From Streptomyces sp. GS7 (GTDB taxonomy: Bacteria > Actinomycetota > Actinomycetes > Streptomycetales > Streptomycetaceae), in NCBI RefSeq assembly GCF_009834125.1, contig NZ_CP047146.1, positions 6,689,501 through 6,753,500 of the forward strand: DNA of 64,000 bases, in the 5' to 3' direction. The first letter of the stretch is position 1. Each line of letters begins with the position of its first letter. Positions 52,351-61,487 of this stretch are shown in pieces. The position numbers and the translations under genes are program-made. The notes beneath the pieces are model-generated. The model worked only from the letters and a program-made list of their open reading frames with translations. It had not been told where the DNA came from and ran no database searches.

Positions 52351-53994
52351 ATGGCAGCAACCACTCATATCGTGACGAACCAGCCCCCGCCGCTGACCGG
52401 GTACGACGTCTTCGGGTCCGACCCGGCGCTCACCGCGGGCATCGCCCGGTACGTCGCCGCGGAGCGCCTCGGCGAGGTGCGGGAGGAACTGGGCCGGCTG
52501 GGGCGGGCGGCCGGCTCCGCGCAGGTGCAGCGCTGGGGCGCGCAGGCCAACGCGCACCCGCCGGTGCTGCGCACCCACGACCGCTACGGGCACCGCATCG
52601 ACGAGGTGGAGTTCCACCCCGCCTGGCACCGGCTGCTCGGCCATGCCGTCGGCGCCGGCCTCACCGGCGCCTGGTCGCGCCCGGACGGGCACGTCCGGCG
52701 GACCGCCGGCTTCGTCGTGTGGTCGCAGGCCGAGGCCGGCCACGGCTGCCCGCTGTCGATGACCCATGCGGCGGTGCCGGCGCTGCGCGCCGAGCCGGAG
52801 TTGGCGGCGGTCTGGGAGCCGCTGCTGACCTCGCGGGTGTACGACCCGGAGCTGCGCCCGGCCGCCGCGAAGGCGGGCGCGCTGGCCGGGATGGCGATGA
52901 CGGAGAAGCAGGGCGGCAGTGACGTCCGCGCCACCACCACGCGCGCCGAGCCGCTGGCGGCGGCCGGGGAGTACGTCCTGACGGGGCACAAGTGGTTCTG
53001 CTCCGCGCCGATGTCGGACGTGTTCCTGGTGCTGGCGCAGGCGCCGGGTGGGCTGACGTGCTTTCTGCTGCCGCGGGTGCTGCCGGACGGCGGCCGCAAC
53101 CCGTTCCTGCTCCAGCGGCTCAAGGACAAGCTCGGCAACCGCTCGAACGCCTCGGCCGAGGTGGAGTTCGACGGGCGCACCTGGGCGCGCCGGGTCGGCG
53201 AGGAGGGGCGCGGGGTGGCGACGATCATCGGGATGGTCGCGGCGACCCGGCTGGACTGCGTCAGCGGGGCGGCGGCGGTGATGCGGCAGGCGGTGGCACA
53301 GGCGGTGCACCACGCCGCGTACCGGGAGGCGTTCGGCGGGCGGCTGGTCGACAAGCCGCTGATGCGCAACGTGCTGGCCGATCTGGCGCTGGAGTCGGAG
53401 GCGGCGACGACGCTCGCGCTGCGGCTGGCGGCGGCCTACGACGGGGGCACCGAGCGGGACCGGGCCCTGCTGCGGCTGGCGGTGCCGGCGGCCAAGTACT
53501 GGGTGGCCAAGCGGTGCACGCCGGTGGTCGCGGAGGCGCTGGAGTGCCTGGGCGGCAACGGCTACGTCGAGGAGTCGGGGCTGCCCCGGCTGCTGCGCGA
53601 GGCGCCGCTGAACTCCTTGTGGGAGGGCTCGGGCAACGTCCAGGCGCTCGACGTGCTGCGGGCACTGCGGCGCGAACCGGAGGCGCTCGACGCGTACTTG
53701 ACGGAGATCGGCACGGCCCGCGGCGCGGACCACCGGCTCGACCGGGCGATCAGGGAGCTGCTGACCGAACTCGCCGACCTGGAGGGCATCGAGGCGCGCG
53801 CCCGGCGGCTGGCGGAGCGGCTGGCGCTGGTGCTCCAGGGTTCGCTGCTGGTGCGGTACGCGCCGCCGGAGGTCGCGGACGCGTTCTGCGCCGGCCGGCT
53901 GGGCGGCGACGCGGGCGCGGCGTTCGGCACGCTGCCGCACACGCTCGGCCTGGCGGCGGTGGTGGAGCGGGCACGGCCGGCGGTGGCGGGGTAG
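52351..53994 (+). CDS. AidB-like acyl-CoA dehydrogenase family protein
   Basis: This 547-residue flavoprotein contains TNQPPPLTGYDVFGSDP at its start and GMAMTEKQGGSDVRATT and LWEGSGNVQALDVLRAL later, all marks of the AidB family. E. coli AidB has FAD, weak isovaleryl-CoA dehydrogenase activity, and binds DNA in the adaptive response to alkylation. Here there is no ada or alkB nearby, so a DNA-protective role is uncertain. Start ATG at 52351. Confidence 0.9.
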   Translation: MAATTHIVTNQPPPLTGYDVFGSDPALTAGIARYVAAERLGEVREELGRLGRAAGSAQVQRWGAQANAHPPVLRTHDRYGHRIDEVEFHPAWHRLLGHAVGAGLTGAWSRPDGHVRRTAGFVVWSQAEAGHGCPLSMTHAAVPALRAEPELAAVWEPLLTSRVYDPELRPAAAKAGALAGMAMTEKQGGSDVRATTTRAEPLAAAGEYVLTGHKWFCSAPMSDVFLVLAQAPGGLTCFLLPRVLPDGGRNPFLLQRLKDKLGNRSNASAEVEFDGRTWARRVGEEGRGVATIIGMVAATRLDCVSGAAAVMRQAVAQAVHHAAYREAFGGRLVDKPLMRNVLADLALESEAATTLALRLAAAYDGGTERDRALLRLAVPAAKYWVAKRCTPVVAEALECLGGNGYVEESGLPRLLREAPLNSLWEGSGNVQALDVLRALRREPEALDAYLTEIGTARGADHRLDRAIRELLTELADLEGIEARARRLAERLALVLQGSLLVRYAPPEVADAFCAGRLGGDAGAAFGTLPHTLGLAAVVERARPAVAG

Positions 53995-54212
53995 TGGCGG
54001 GGGAGCGCCCGGCCGGCGGTGCGCGGCGCGGGCTGCGGCCCTGGCTTTCCGGGGCCACCGGCCGCGCCCGCCGGCTGGTCGGCGCGGCGGCGGTTCCCCG
54101 CCGGTCGCCGGAGCCGTCAGCAGTCGGCCCCGGCGGGACGGGGACGGGGGTTCACCGCCGCCGCGCCGGTGTCAGGGAGCGGTGCCGCGCCGACTCGGCG
54201 CCGTTCCCGGTC

Positions 54213-54629
54213 TCAGGGCCACCGCGACGGGTCCGGCTCGGTGCGCCCGCGCAGCGCCGCGTCGATGGCCACGATGATCTCGGCGTCCGGCACGTCCGGC
54301 CGGAAGCCGACCAGCACACCGCGGGCCTCGTAGTAGCGGATCACGCGCAGCGCGTCGCCGGTGCCGTCCTGCCCCGTCTCCCGCAGGTGGACGACGAGGT
54401 CGGCGGTGGCCGGTGCGGGCAGCGGACCGCCGAAGCGCGCGACCCGGTCGAGGAGTTGCGGCGCGCCGTCGATCACATAGCCGCCGGCGGGCAGCGGCTG
54501 ACGCCTGATCAGCACGTCGACCGCGGTCAGCCGCGGGACCCGGTAGTGCTCGGCGAGCCGGGCGGCCCGCGCGATACGGCCTCCCGCGCTGGCGCCGATC
54601 ACCACGACACGCGGGGCGGCAGCCACCAT
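54213..54629 (-). CDS. Adenylate-kinase-like protein with a broken P-loop
   Basis: This 138-residue protein starts at an ATG with AGGGG seven bases upstream. It resembles the outer parts of adenylate kinase: an opening strand and loop VVVIGASAGGRIARAARLAEHYRV, then LDRVARFGGPL, and a C-terminus RVIRYYEARGVLVGF and EIIVAIDAAL that is the usual adenylate-kinase end. In the loop the essential Lys is Arg (GGRI). It lacks the LID segment. At 138 residues it is shorter than the usual 190-215. It may bind a nucleotide without catalysis. Function unknown. Confidence 0.7.
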   Translation of the reverse strand: MVAAAPRVVVIGASAGGRIARAARLAEHYRVPRLTAVDVLIRRQPLPAGGYVIDGAPQLLDRVARFGGPLPAPATADLVVHLRETGQDGTGDALRVIRYYEARGVLVGFRPDVPDAEIIVAIDAALRGRTEPDPSRWP

Positions 54630-54920
54630 GGCGAGTCCCCTCCCACACCGTGCCGGCGACGCGGTGCGGCCGATGGCTTCCTCGGCGGGCAGCCGGCGGG
54701 TTCTCCGACGGGTGACCGGCGAATCCTCCGGCGGCGGGTCGCCCCCGCCCTGAGGGCGTGGGAGAGGTTCGCCATCGGCCGCGGTCACCAGATTCCCCGC
54801 TGGGCGTCATAGGCCACAACGGTTGCACCCCGTTGCAGCGGATCTTCCCAATGCCCCTTCTCCGGAAGGCCGGTGACGGCACGATGGGCACACCGGGTGA
54901 CAGGCACAGCGGGGAGCGGC

Positions 54921-56312
54921 GTGAGCGACAGACCGATCGACAGCACCGGTGCGCGGACGACCGACCGGTCGCACGACAGACCGGTCGAGAGCGCCGTCCG
55001 GTCGGCCCAGGACATCCGGGAGACGGCCCGGCGGCTCGCCACGGTCCACGAGGCGGCGCTCACCGGCGAGCTGCCGTCGGACGCGGCGCGCGACGCGCCC
55101 CGTCCGGTCATCGGCGAGTCCTGGCGCCGGGTGCTCGGCTCGGGCGTGGACCCGGACCGGGTACGCGCCCAGCAGCCGCTGTCCGTGGCGGAGTTGGAGC
55201 ACCGGCGGCAGCACTCGCAGCTGGCGTCGATACTGCCGGTGCTCAGCGGCGGGCTGCTGCCGACCGCGGACGCCGCGCAGCAGATCATGGTGGTCACCGA
55301 CGCCGAGGGCCGGCTGCTGTGGCGGGAGGGCAGTGCGCCGATCCGGCGGATGGCCGACCGGCTGGGCTTCGACAAGGGCGCCGACTGGACGGAGGGGGTC
55401 GTCGGCACGAACGCCATCGGCACCGCGCTGGTGGCCCGCAGCCCGGTGCTGGTGCACTCCGCCGAGCACTTCCTGCGCAGCCACCACAGCTGGACCTGCG
55501 CCGCGGCGCCGCTGCACGACCCTCGCGACGGGCGGCTGCTGGGCACCGTCGACATCAGCGGTCCGGCCCACTCCTTCCATCCCACGACGCTCTCGCTGGT
55601 CTCCGCGGTCGCCCGGCTCGCGGAGGGCGAGCTGCGCACCCGCCACCACGCGTCGCTGGAGCGGCTGCGGTCGAGCGCGGCACCGGTGCTGGCGCGGATC
55701 GGCGGACGGGCGCTGGCCGTCGATCCCAACGGCTGGACGGCGGCGGTGACGGGGATGACGCCGCCGGACCGGGTGGCGCTGCCGAAGACGCCGGTGGCCG
55801 GGCCGCTGTGGCTGCCGCGGTACGGGATGTGCACCCTGGAGCCGCTGCCCGGCGGCTGGCTGATCCGGCTCGGCCGGCCGGAGCCGACGCCGCGGCCGCA
55901 CCGGGTGGTGCTGGACGTCGGCGGGCGCGACGGCCCGGCGGTCACCGTCGCAGGACCGGCCGGCAGCTGGTCGCACGCGCTGTCCCCGCGCCATGCCGAG
56001 CTGCTGTTCCTGCTCGCCGCGCACCCGCGCGGACGCAGCGCCGCCGAGCTGGCCCGGGACCTGTTCGGCGACGGGGGCCGTACGGTGACGGTGCGCGCCG
56101 AGCTGTCCCGGCTGCGCCGTCATCTGGCGGGGGTGCTGGCCCACCGGCCCTACCGCTTCGCGGACGGGGTGGAGGTGGAGCTGCGGCTGCCGCCCCGGCC
56201 GCTGGAGCTGCTGCCGCACTCCACGGCGCCCGCGGTGCTGGCGGCCCGCCGGGGCGGCGGCTTCGCGGCAGGCGGCGCCCGCGTCCCACCACATGGACGC
56301 GGTGTTCCGTGA
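54921..56312 (+). CDS. AcoR-like GAF-domain regulator without AAA+ domain
   Basis: The GTG at 54921 has GGGGAG four bases before it; it gives 463 residues. Residues 65-110 (IGESWRRVLGSGVDP) and a GAF-like sensor domain at about 110-235 (ADWTEGVVGTNAIGTAL, SHHSWTCAAAPLHD) resemble the N-terminal half of acetoin/glycerol regulators. The sigma-54 AAA+ ATPase part is absent. Instead, residues about 350-440 form a winged-helix-type region (SAAELARDLFGDGGRTVTVRAELSR). Streptomyces has no sigma-54, so this is a plausible redesign. The signal is unknown. Confidence 0.85.
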   Translation: MSDRPIDSTGARTTDRSHDRPVESAVRSAQDIRETARRLATVHEAALTGELPSDAARDAPRPVIGESWRRVLGSGVDPDRVRAQQPLSVAELEHRRQHSQLASILPVLSGGLLPTADAAQQIMVVTDAEGRLLWREGSAPIRRMADRLGFDKGADWTEGVVGTNAIGTALVARSPVLVHSAEHFLRSHHSWTCAAAPLHDPRDGRLLGTVDISGPAHSFHPTTLSLVSAVARLAEGELRTRHHASLERLRSSAAPVLARIGGRALAVDPNGWTAAVTGMTPPDRVALPKTPVAGPLWLPRYGMCTLEPLPGGWLIRLGRPEPTPRPHRVVLDVGGRDGPAVTVAGPAGSWSHALSPRHAELLFLLAAHPRGRSAAELARDLFGDGGRTVTVRAELSRLRRHLAGVLAHRPYRFADGVEVELRLPPRPLELLPHSTAPAVLAARRGGGFAAGGARVPPHGRGVP

Positions 56313-56418
56313 TGTGGCGAGGGCCCGGTACGGGTCCGGACGGCCCGGCGCGGCGGGGCCGCGGGCCGGCCCCGCCGCGGGGCGCGACCCGCCGCCGGCG
56401 GTGTGATGTGCTGGCCCC

Positions 56419-57009
56419 ATGAGCCACCACGTCACCACCTGGCACCTCGAACAGACCTCGCCGGCCGACCTCGTGCCCGCCGCGGAGCCGCCCGCCGACC
56501 AGGGTGTGCTCATCGTCCGCTCCGAGGTACCGTCGCCGGAGTTCAGCCGCTTCCTCTATACGGCGGTCGGCGGCGACATCCTGTGGACCGACCGGCTGGC
56601 GTGGCCGTACGCCCGGTGGGCCGAGCAGCTCGCGCGGCCGGGCGTGGAGACCTGGGTGGCGTACGAGCGCGGTACGCCCGCCGGTTTCATCGAGCTGGAC
56701 CCGCAGCCGGAGGGGGCGGTGGAGATCGCCTACTTCGGGCTGCTGCCGGCGTTCCGGGGCCGGCGGATCGGCGGGCATCTGCTCGCCCACGGGACGGCGC
56801 GCGCCTGGGACCTGGCCGGACGGTGGCCGCAGCGGCCGGAGACGAAGCGGGTGTGGCTGCACACCTGCAGCGACGACGGGCCGCACGCGCGGGCCAATTA
56901 CGAGCGGCGCGGCTTCCGGGTGTACGCGACGGAGGTGACCGAGGAGCCCGAGGTCGCGATGCCGGGCCCGTGGCCGGATGCCGGACCGCTGACGCCCGCC
57001 GAAAAGTGA
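56419..57009 (+). CDS. GNAT-family N-acetyltransferase
   Basis: This 196-residue protein has a GNAT fold: FIELDPQPEGAVEIAYFGLLPAFRGRRIGGHLL contains the acetyl-CoA loop (R-G-R-R-I-G-G). It continues with WLHTCSDDGPHARANYERRGF, the usual alpha-4/beta-6 region. It follows the GAF regulator by 106 bp. The substrate is unknown. Downstream, the sulfate operon begins on the same strand. Confidence 0.88.
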   Translation: MSHHVTTWHLEQTSPADLVPAAEPPADQGVLIVRSEVPSPEFSRFLYTAVGGDILWTDRLAWPYARWAEQLARPGVETWVAYERGTPAGFIELDPQPEGAVEIAYFGLLPAFRGRRIGGHLLAHGTARAWDLAGRWPQRPETKRVWLHTCSDDGPHARANYERRGFRVYATEVTEEPEVAMPGPWPDAGPLTPAEK

Positions 57010-57101
57010 CCGAGGCCACACCGTCTCGCGATCCGGGACACCTGTGTCCATATCTTGGATAACGGTGGACTGGCCGGAGAACGGCGTGCCACGCTTCCGT
57101 C

Positions 57102-57185
57102 ATGTCCAGAGCTGGAATTGCCTTGGTGAGTCGGCGGCACGTCGACCTCGGCCGCATGTCCAGCGCCATTTGTCGGGCAGGCTGA
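57102..57185 (+). CDS. Sulfur-operon leader peptide (27 residues)
   Basis: A 27-residue frame begins at an ATG 220 bases before sirA. It opens MSRAGIALVSRRHVDLG and ends MSSAICRAG. I recall almost the same peptide (GIALVSRRHVDLGRMSSAIC) before sulfur assimilation genes in other Streptomyces. A Cys codon is fourth from the end. A stem-loop follows the stop codon. Attenuation by cysteine supply, with ribosome stalling at the Cys codon, is the obvious model. A role as a signal peptide in the usual sense is unlikely: it has no hydrophobic core. Confidence 0.8.
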   Translation: MSRAGIALVSRRHVDLGRMSSAICRAG

Positions 57186-57197
57186 CGCTGCACGATC

Positions 57198-57213
57198 AGG
57201 GGTCCTGACCCCT
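57198..57213 (+). promoter_or_regulatory. Stem-loop 13 nt after the leader peptide stop
   Basis: AGGGGTC at 57198-57204 pairs fully with GACCCCT at 57207-57213 around a two-base centre. It lies between the leader peptide and sirA, the place of an attenuator stem. The tight loop implies the inner pairs open. No alternative antiterminator fold was worked out. Confidence 0.5.
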
Positions 57214-57404
57214 CCGTATCCGGACAGCACTCGGCACCACCGCTCCACGCCGTCCCCATCGTCGCGGACGCGCGCACCCGCCCGACCAGCAGCTCACCGC
57301 CGACGCGTGCCCACGCGCCGCACTTCGGTGTGTCCGCACAGGTCGCCGGGGGGTACGCCGCACCCGTCCGCACCCCTTTGAGCCGCCCAGAAGGACGTAC
57401 ACCC

Positions 57405-59099
57405 ATGGCCGCCAACCCGGATCTCCCCTCCGCCACGACCCGCCGCAAGGCCGGACGCCACCGCGGCGAGGGACAGTGGGCCGTTGGTCACTTCACGCCA
57501 CTCAACGGCAACGAGCAGTTCAAGAAGGACGATGACGGTCTCAATGTGCGGACACGCATTGAGACGATCTACGCCAAGTCCGGCTTCGACTCGATCGACC
57601 CCAACGACCTGCGGGGACGGATGCGCTGGTGGGGCCTCTACACCCAGCGCAAGCCCGGGATCGACGGCGGCAAGACCGCGATCCTGGAGCCGGAGGAGCT
57701 GGACGACAAGTACTTCATGATGCGGGTGCGCATCGACGGCGGCCGGCTCACCGTGCCGCAGCTGCGCGCCATCGGCGAGGTCTCCGAGCAGTACGCGCGC
57801 GGCACCGCGGACATCACCGACCGGCAGAACATCCAGCTGCACTGGGTCCGCATCGAGGACGTGCCCGCCATCTGGGAGAAGCTGGAGTCCGTGGGGCTGT
57901 CCACGACCGAGGCGTGCGGCGACTGCCCGCGGGTGATCATCGGCTCCCCGGTCGCCGGTATCGCCGCGGACGAGATCATCGACGGCACCCCCGCCGTGGA
58001 CGAGATCCACGAGCGGTACATCGGCAGCAAGGAATTCTCCAACCTGCCGCGCAAGTTCAAGACCGCGATCTCCGGCTCGCCCGTCCAGGACGTGGTCCAC
58101 GAGATCAACGACGTGGCCTTCGTCGGCGTGGTGCACCCCGAGCACGGACCGGGCTTCGACCTGTGGGTCGGCGGCGGCCTGTCCACCAACCCCAAGCTCG
58201 CGCAGCGGCTGGGCACCTGGGTGCCGCTGGACGAGGTCGCCGACGTCTGGGCCGGCGTGGTGGGGATCTTCCGCGACTACGGCTACCGGCGGCTGCGCAA
58301 CCGCGCCCGCCTGAAGTTCCTGATGGCCGACTGGGGCCCGGAGAAGTTCCGCCGGGTGCTGGAGGACGAGTACCTGCAGCGCAAGCTGGTCGACGGCCCG
58401 GCGCCCGAGGAGCCCGCGCAGAAGTGGCGGGACCACATCGGCGTGCACCGGCAGCAGGACGGCCGCTTCTACGTGGGCTTCGCACCGCGCGTCGGCCGGG
58501 TGGACGGCACCACCCTGACCAAGATCGCCGAACTGGCCGCGGCACACGGCTCCGACCGGCTGCGTACCACCGTCGAGCAGAAGATGATCATCCTCGACGT
58601 GACGGAGGACCAGGTCGACCCGCTGGTCGCCGGACTGGAGGCGCTGGACTTCCAGGTCAGGCCCTCGCCCTTCCGCCGCGGCACGATGGCCTGCACCGGC
58701 ATCGAGTTCTGCAAGCTGGCGATCGTGGAGACCAAGGGCCGCGGTTCGTCCCTGATCGACGAACTGGAGCGCCGCCTCCCGGAGTTCGACGAGCCGCTGA
58801 CCATCAACCTCAACGGCTGCCCGAACGCCTGCGCCCGCATCCAGGTCGCGGACATCGGCCTCAAGGGCCAGCTGGTGCTGGACGACGACGGCAACCAGGT
58901 CGAGGGCTACCAGGTGCACCTGGGCGGCGCGCTGGGCCTGGAGCCCGGCTTCGGCCGCAAGGTCCGCGGCCTGAAGGTGACCGCCGACGAACTGCCGGAC
59001 TACATCGAGCGGTTGCTGCGCACCTTCCAGGAGCAGCGCACGGCGGGCGAGCGGTTCGCCACCTGGGCGGCGCGTGCCGAAGAGGGTGCGCTGAAGTGA
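57405..59099 (+). CDS. sirA: Ferredoxin-type assimilatory sulfite reductase
   Basis: The ATG at 57405 has AAGGA nine bases upstream; the protein is 564 residues. The siroheme/[4Fe-4S] cysteines are in TMACTGIEFCKLAI and NGCPNACARIQ (four Cys in the C-x5-C...C-x3-C pattern). Siroheme-ligand arginines lie in ADITDRQNIQLHW. It reduces sulfite to sulfide with six electrons from ferredoxin. Length and order fit the M. tuberculosis SirA (NirA-like) group. Nitrite reduction cannot be ruled out by family alone, but the downstream cys genes settle the sulfur role. Confidence 0.93.
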   Translation: MAANPDLPSATTRRKAGRHRGEGQWAVGHFTPLNGNEQFKKDDDGLNVRTRIETIYAKSGFDSIDPNDLRGRMRWWGLYTQRKPGIDGGKTAILEPEELDDKYFMMRVRIDGGRLTVPQLRAIGEVSEQYARGTADITDRQNIQLHWVRIEDVPAIWEKLESVGLSTTEACGDCPRVIIGSPVAGIAADEIIDGTPAVDEIHERYIGSKEFSNLPRKFKTAISGSPVQDVVHEINDVAFVGVVHPEHGPGFDLWVGGGLSTNPKLAQRLGTWVPLDEVADVWAGVVGIFRDYGYRRLRNRARLKFLMADWGPEKFRRVLEDEYLQRKLVDGPAPEEPAQKWRDHIGVHRQQDGRFYVGFAPRVGRVDGTTLTKIAELAAAHGSDRLRTTVEQKMIILDVTEDQVDPLVAGLEALDFQVRPSPFRRGTMACTGIEFCKLAIVETKGRGSSLIDELERRLPEFDEPLTINLNGCPNACARIQVADIGLKGQLVLDDDGNQVEGYQVHLGGALGLEPGFGRKVRGLKVTADELPDYIERLLRTFQEQRTAGERFATWAARAEEGALK

Positions 59100-59302
59100 G
59101 CGAACGCGCGGTTCCGTTCCACTGCCCGTACTGCGGCGACGAGGACCTGCGGCCTTCGGAAGGCGAAGGGACCTCCCGCGGAGAGGGCGCAGCCTGGGAA
59201 TGCCGGTCCTGCAGCCGGGCGTTCCGGCTCAAGTTCCTGGGCCTGCTGGCCCCCGGAGCCACCGGCTCCGCCCCTGCCGCTTCCGACGGAGGTAGCTCGT
59301 GA
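59096..59302 (+). CDS. Small zinc-ribbon protein in the cys operon
   Basis: This 68-residue protein starts at a GTG overlapping the sirA stop (GTGA). Two pairs, HCPYCGDED and CRSCSRAF, make a four-Cys zinc ribbon; a Gly/Ser-rich tail ends in GGSS. Its stop overlaps the cysH start by GTGA. Placed between sulfite reductase and APS reductase, it could deliver or sense metal/sulfide, or act as a Fe-S helper. Function unknown. Confidence 0.8.
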   Translation: MSERAVPFHCPYCGDEDLRPSEGEGTSRGEGAAWECRSCSRAFRLKFLGLLAPGATGSAPAASDGGSS

Positions 59303-59988
59303 CCACCGCAACCGACCTTCAGCGGCTCGCCGAAGAGGCGGGCCGCGACCTGGAGGACGCGTCCGCCCTGGACATCCTCCGGTGGGCCGCCGAGACCTTC
59401 GGGCCGCGCTTCTGCGTCACCTCCTCGATGGAGGACGCGGTCGTCGCGCACCTGGCCTCGCGCGCCTTTCCCGGCGTGGACGTGGTGTTCCTGGACACCG
59501 GCTACCACTTCCCGGAGACCATCGGCACCCGGGACGCGGTGGCGGCGGTGATGGACGTCAACGTCATCACCCTGACGCCCCGTCAGACCGTGGCCGAGCA
59601 GGACGCCGAGTACGGGCCGAGGCTGCACGACCGCGACCCCGACCTGTGCTGCGCGCTGCGCAAGGTCAAGCCCCTGGAAGAGGGCCTGACCGGCTACGAC
59701 GCCTGGGCGACCGGGCTGCGCCGGGACGAGTCGCCGACCCGGGCGAACACCCCGGTCGTCGGCTGGGACGCCCGGCGGCGGAAGGTGAAGGTCTCCCCGA
59801 TCGCCCGCTGGACGCAGGCGGACGTGGACGCGTACGTCGCCGAGCACGGCGTGCTCACCAACCCGCTGCTGACGGACGGCTACGCCTCCGTCGGCTGCGC
59901 CCCCTGCACCCGGCGGGTGCTGGCGGGCGAGGACGCGCGGGCCGGGCGCTGGGCCGGCAGCAACAAGACCGAGTGCGGACTGCACTGA
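59299..59988 (+). CDS. cysH: Adenylylsulfate (APS) reductase
   Basis: This 229-residue protein starts at a GTG in a GTGA overlap. The PP-loop region FCVTSSMEDAVVA is present. Two Cys pairs, LCCALRK and GCAPCTR, bind a [4Fe-4S] cluster, which marks reductases that use APS rather than PAPS. The catalytic Cys is in KTECGLH at the C-terminus. It forms sulfite for SirA using thioredoxin. Confidence 0.95.
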   Translation: MTTATDLQRLAEEAGRDLEDASALDILRWAAETFGPRFCVTSSMEDAVVAHLASRAFPGVDVVFLDTGYHFPETIGTRDAVAAVMDVNVITLTPRQTVAEQDAEYGPRLHDRDPDLCCALRKVKPLEEGLTGYDAWATGLRRDESPTRANTPVVGWDARRRKVKVSPIARWTQADVDAYVAEHGVLTNPLLTDGYASVGCAPCTRRVLAGEDARAGRWAGSNKTECGLH

Positions 59989-60011
59989 TGGCGGAGTTTT
60001 TGGAGACACAG

Positions 60012-60545
60012 ATGACGGGCGCCACGATCTGGCTGACCGGTCTGCCGAGCGCGGGCAAGACGACCATCGCGCGCGAGCTGGCCGACCGGCTGCGCGGCGA
60101 GGGCCACCGCGTCGAGGTGCTCGACGGCGACGAGATCCGCGAGTTCCTCTCCGCGGGCCTCGGATTCACCCGCGAGGACCGGCACACCAACGTCCAGCGC
60201 ATCGGCTTCGTCGCCGAACTGCTGGCGAGCAACGGCGTCAAGGCCCTGGTACCGGTGATCGCGCCGTACGCGGACAGCCGCGAGGCGGTGCGCAAGCGCC
60301 ACCAGAGCGAGGGGACCGCGTATCTGGAGGTGCATGTGGCCACCCCGGTCGAGGTCTGCTCCGAGCGCGATGTGAAGGGGCTCTACGCCAAGCAGGCGGC
60401 CGGTGAGATCTCCGGCCTGACCGGCGTCGACGACCCGTACGAGGCTCCCGAGTCGCCCGACCTGCGGATCGAGTCGCACACCCAGACCGTGCAGGAGTCC
60501 GCGGCGGCGCTGCACTCGCTGCTCACCGAGAGGGGACTGGCATGA
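60012..60545 (+). CDS. cysC: APS kinase
   Basis: I chose the ATG at 60012, which has GGAG six bases before it (177 residues); an ATG at 59988 overlaps the cysH stop by TGATG and would add eight residues. The P-loop is GLPSAGKTT, with DGDEIREFLSAGLGFT following, then NVQRIGFVAELLASNGV. It phosphorylates APS to PAPS. As the CysH here uses APS, PAPS is more likely for sulfotransferases. Confidence 0.93.
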   Translation: MTGATIWLTGLPSAGKTTIARELADRLRGEGHRVEVLDGDEIREFLSAGLGFTREDRHTNVQRIGFVAELLASNGVKALVPVIAPYADSREAVRKRHQSEGTAYLEVHVATPVEVCSERDVKGLYAKQAAGEISGLTGVDDPYEAPESPDLRIESHTQTVQESAAALHSLLTERGLA

Positions 60546-61486
60546 CGACCGTGGCTTCCGTGACGGAGAACGCCGAGGGCGCCGACAACCCGTTCGCGCT
60601 GTCGCACCTCGACGCCCTGGAGTCCGAGGCGGTCCACATCTTCCGCGAGGTGGCGGGCGAGTTCGAGCGGCCGGTGATCCTCTTCTCCGGCGGCAAGGAC
60701 TCCATCCTCATGCTGCACCTGGCGCTGAAGGCGTTCGCGCCGGCCCCGGTGCCGTTCTCGCTGCTGCACGTCGACACCGGGCACAACTTCCCCGAGGTCA
60801 TCGACTACCGCGACCGCACCGTCGAGCGCCACGGCCTGCGGCTGCACGTCGCCTCCGTGCAGGACTTCATCGACCGCGGTGAACTCCGCGAGCGCCCGGA
60901 CGGCACCCGCAACCCGCTGCAGACCGTGCCGCTGCTGGACGCCATCGAGAAGAACCGCTTCGACGCGGTCTTCGGCGGCGGCCGGCGGGACGAGGAGAAG
61001 GCGCGCGCCAAGGAGCGGGTCTTCTCGCTGCGCGACGAGTTCGGCGGCTGGGACCCGCGCCGGCAGCGCCCCGAGCTGTGGCAGCTCTACAACGGCCGCC
61101 ACTCGCCCGGCGAGCACGTCCGGGTCTTCCCGCTGTCCAACTGGACCGAGCTGGACGTCTGGCAGTACATCGCCCGCGAGAAGATCGAACTGCCCGCCAT
61201 CTACTACGCCCACGAGCGCGAGGTCTTCGCCCGCGCCGGCATGTGGCTGGCGCCCGGTGACTGGGGCGGTCCCAAGGACGGCGAGCGCCTGGAGCTGCGG
61301 CAGGTGCGCTACCGCACCGTCGGCGACATGTCCTGCACCGGCGCCGTCGACTCCGACGCCGACACCATCGAGGCGGTCATCGCGGAGATCGCCGCGTCCC
61401 GGCTCACCGAGCGGGGCGCCACCCGGGCCGACGACAAGCTGTCGGAGGCCGCCATGGAGGACCGCAAGCGCGAGGGGTACTTCTAA
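60542..61486 (+). CDS. cysD: Sulfate adenylyltransferase subunit 2
   Basis: This 314-residue subunit has the PP-loop motif VILFSGGKDSILMLHL and the partner segment LLHVDTGHNFPEV. It forms APS from sulfate and ATP with the GTPase subunit CysN. The start overlaps the cysC stop by ATGA. Confidence 0.95.
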   Translation: MTTVASVTENAEGADNPFALSHLDALESEAVHIFREVAGEFERPVILFSGGKDSILMLHLALKAFAPAPVPFSLLHVDTGHNFPEVIDYRDRTVERHGLRLHVASVQDFIDRGELRERPDGTRNPLQTVPLLDAIEKNRFDAVFGGGRRDEEKARAKERVFSLRDEFGGWDPRRQRPELWQLYNGRHSPGEHVRVFPLSNWTELDVWQYIAREKIELPAIYYAHEREVFARAGMWLAPGDWGGPKDGERLELRQVRYRTVGDMSCTGAVDSDADTIEAVIAEIAASRLTERGATRADDKLSEAAMEDRKREGYF

Positions 61487-61487
61487 C

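Noticed and set aside
53995..54212. Possible short gene between the AidB-like and adenylate-kinase-like genes
   Set aside because: Frames here are Arg/Gly/Pro-rich with no Shine-Dalgarno site; the 218 bases look like a convergent intergenic region.
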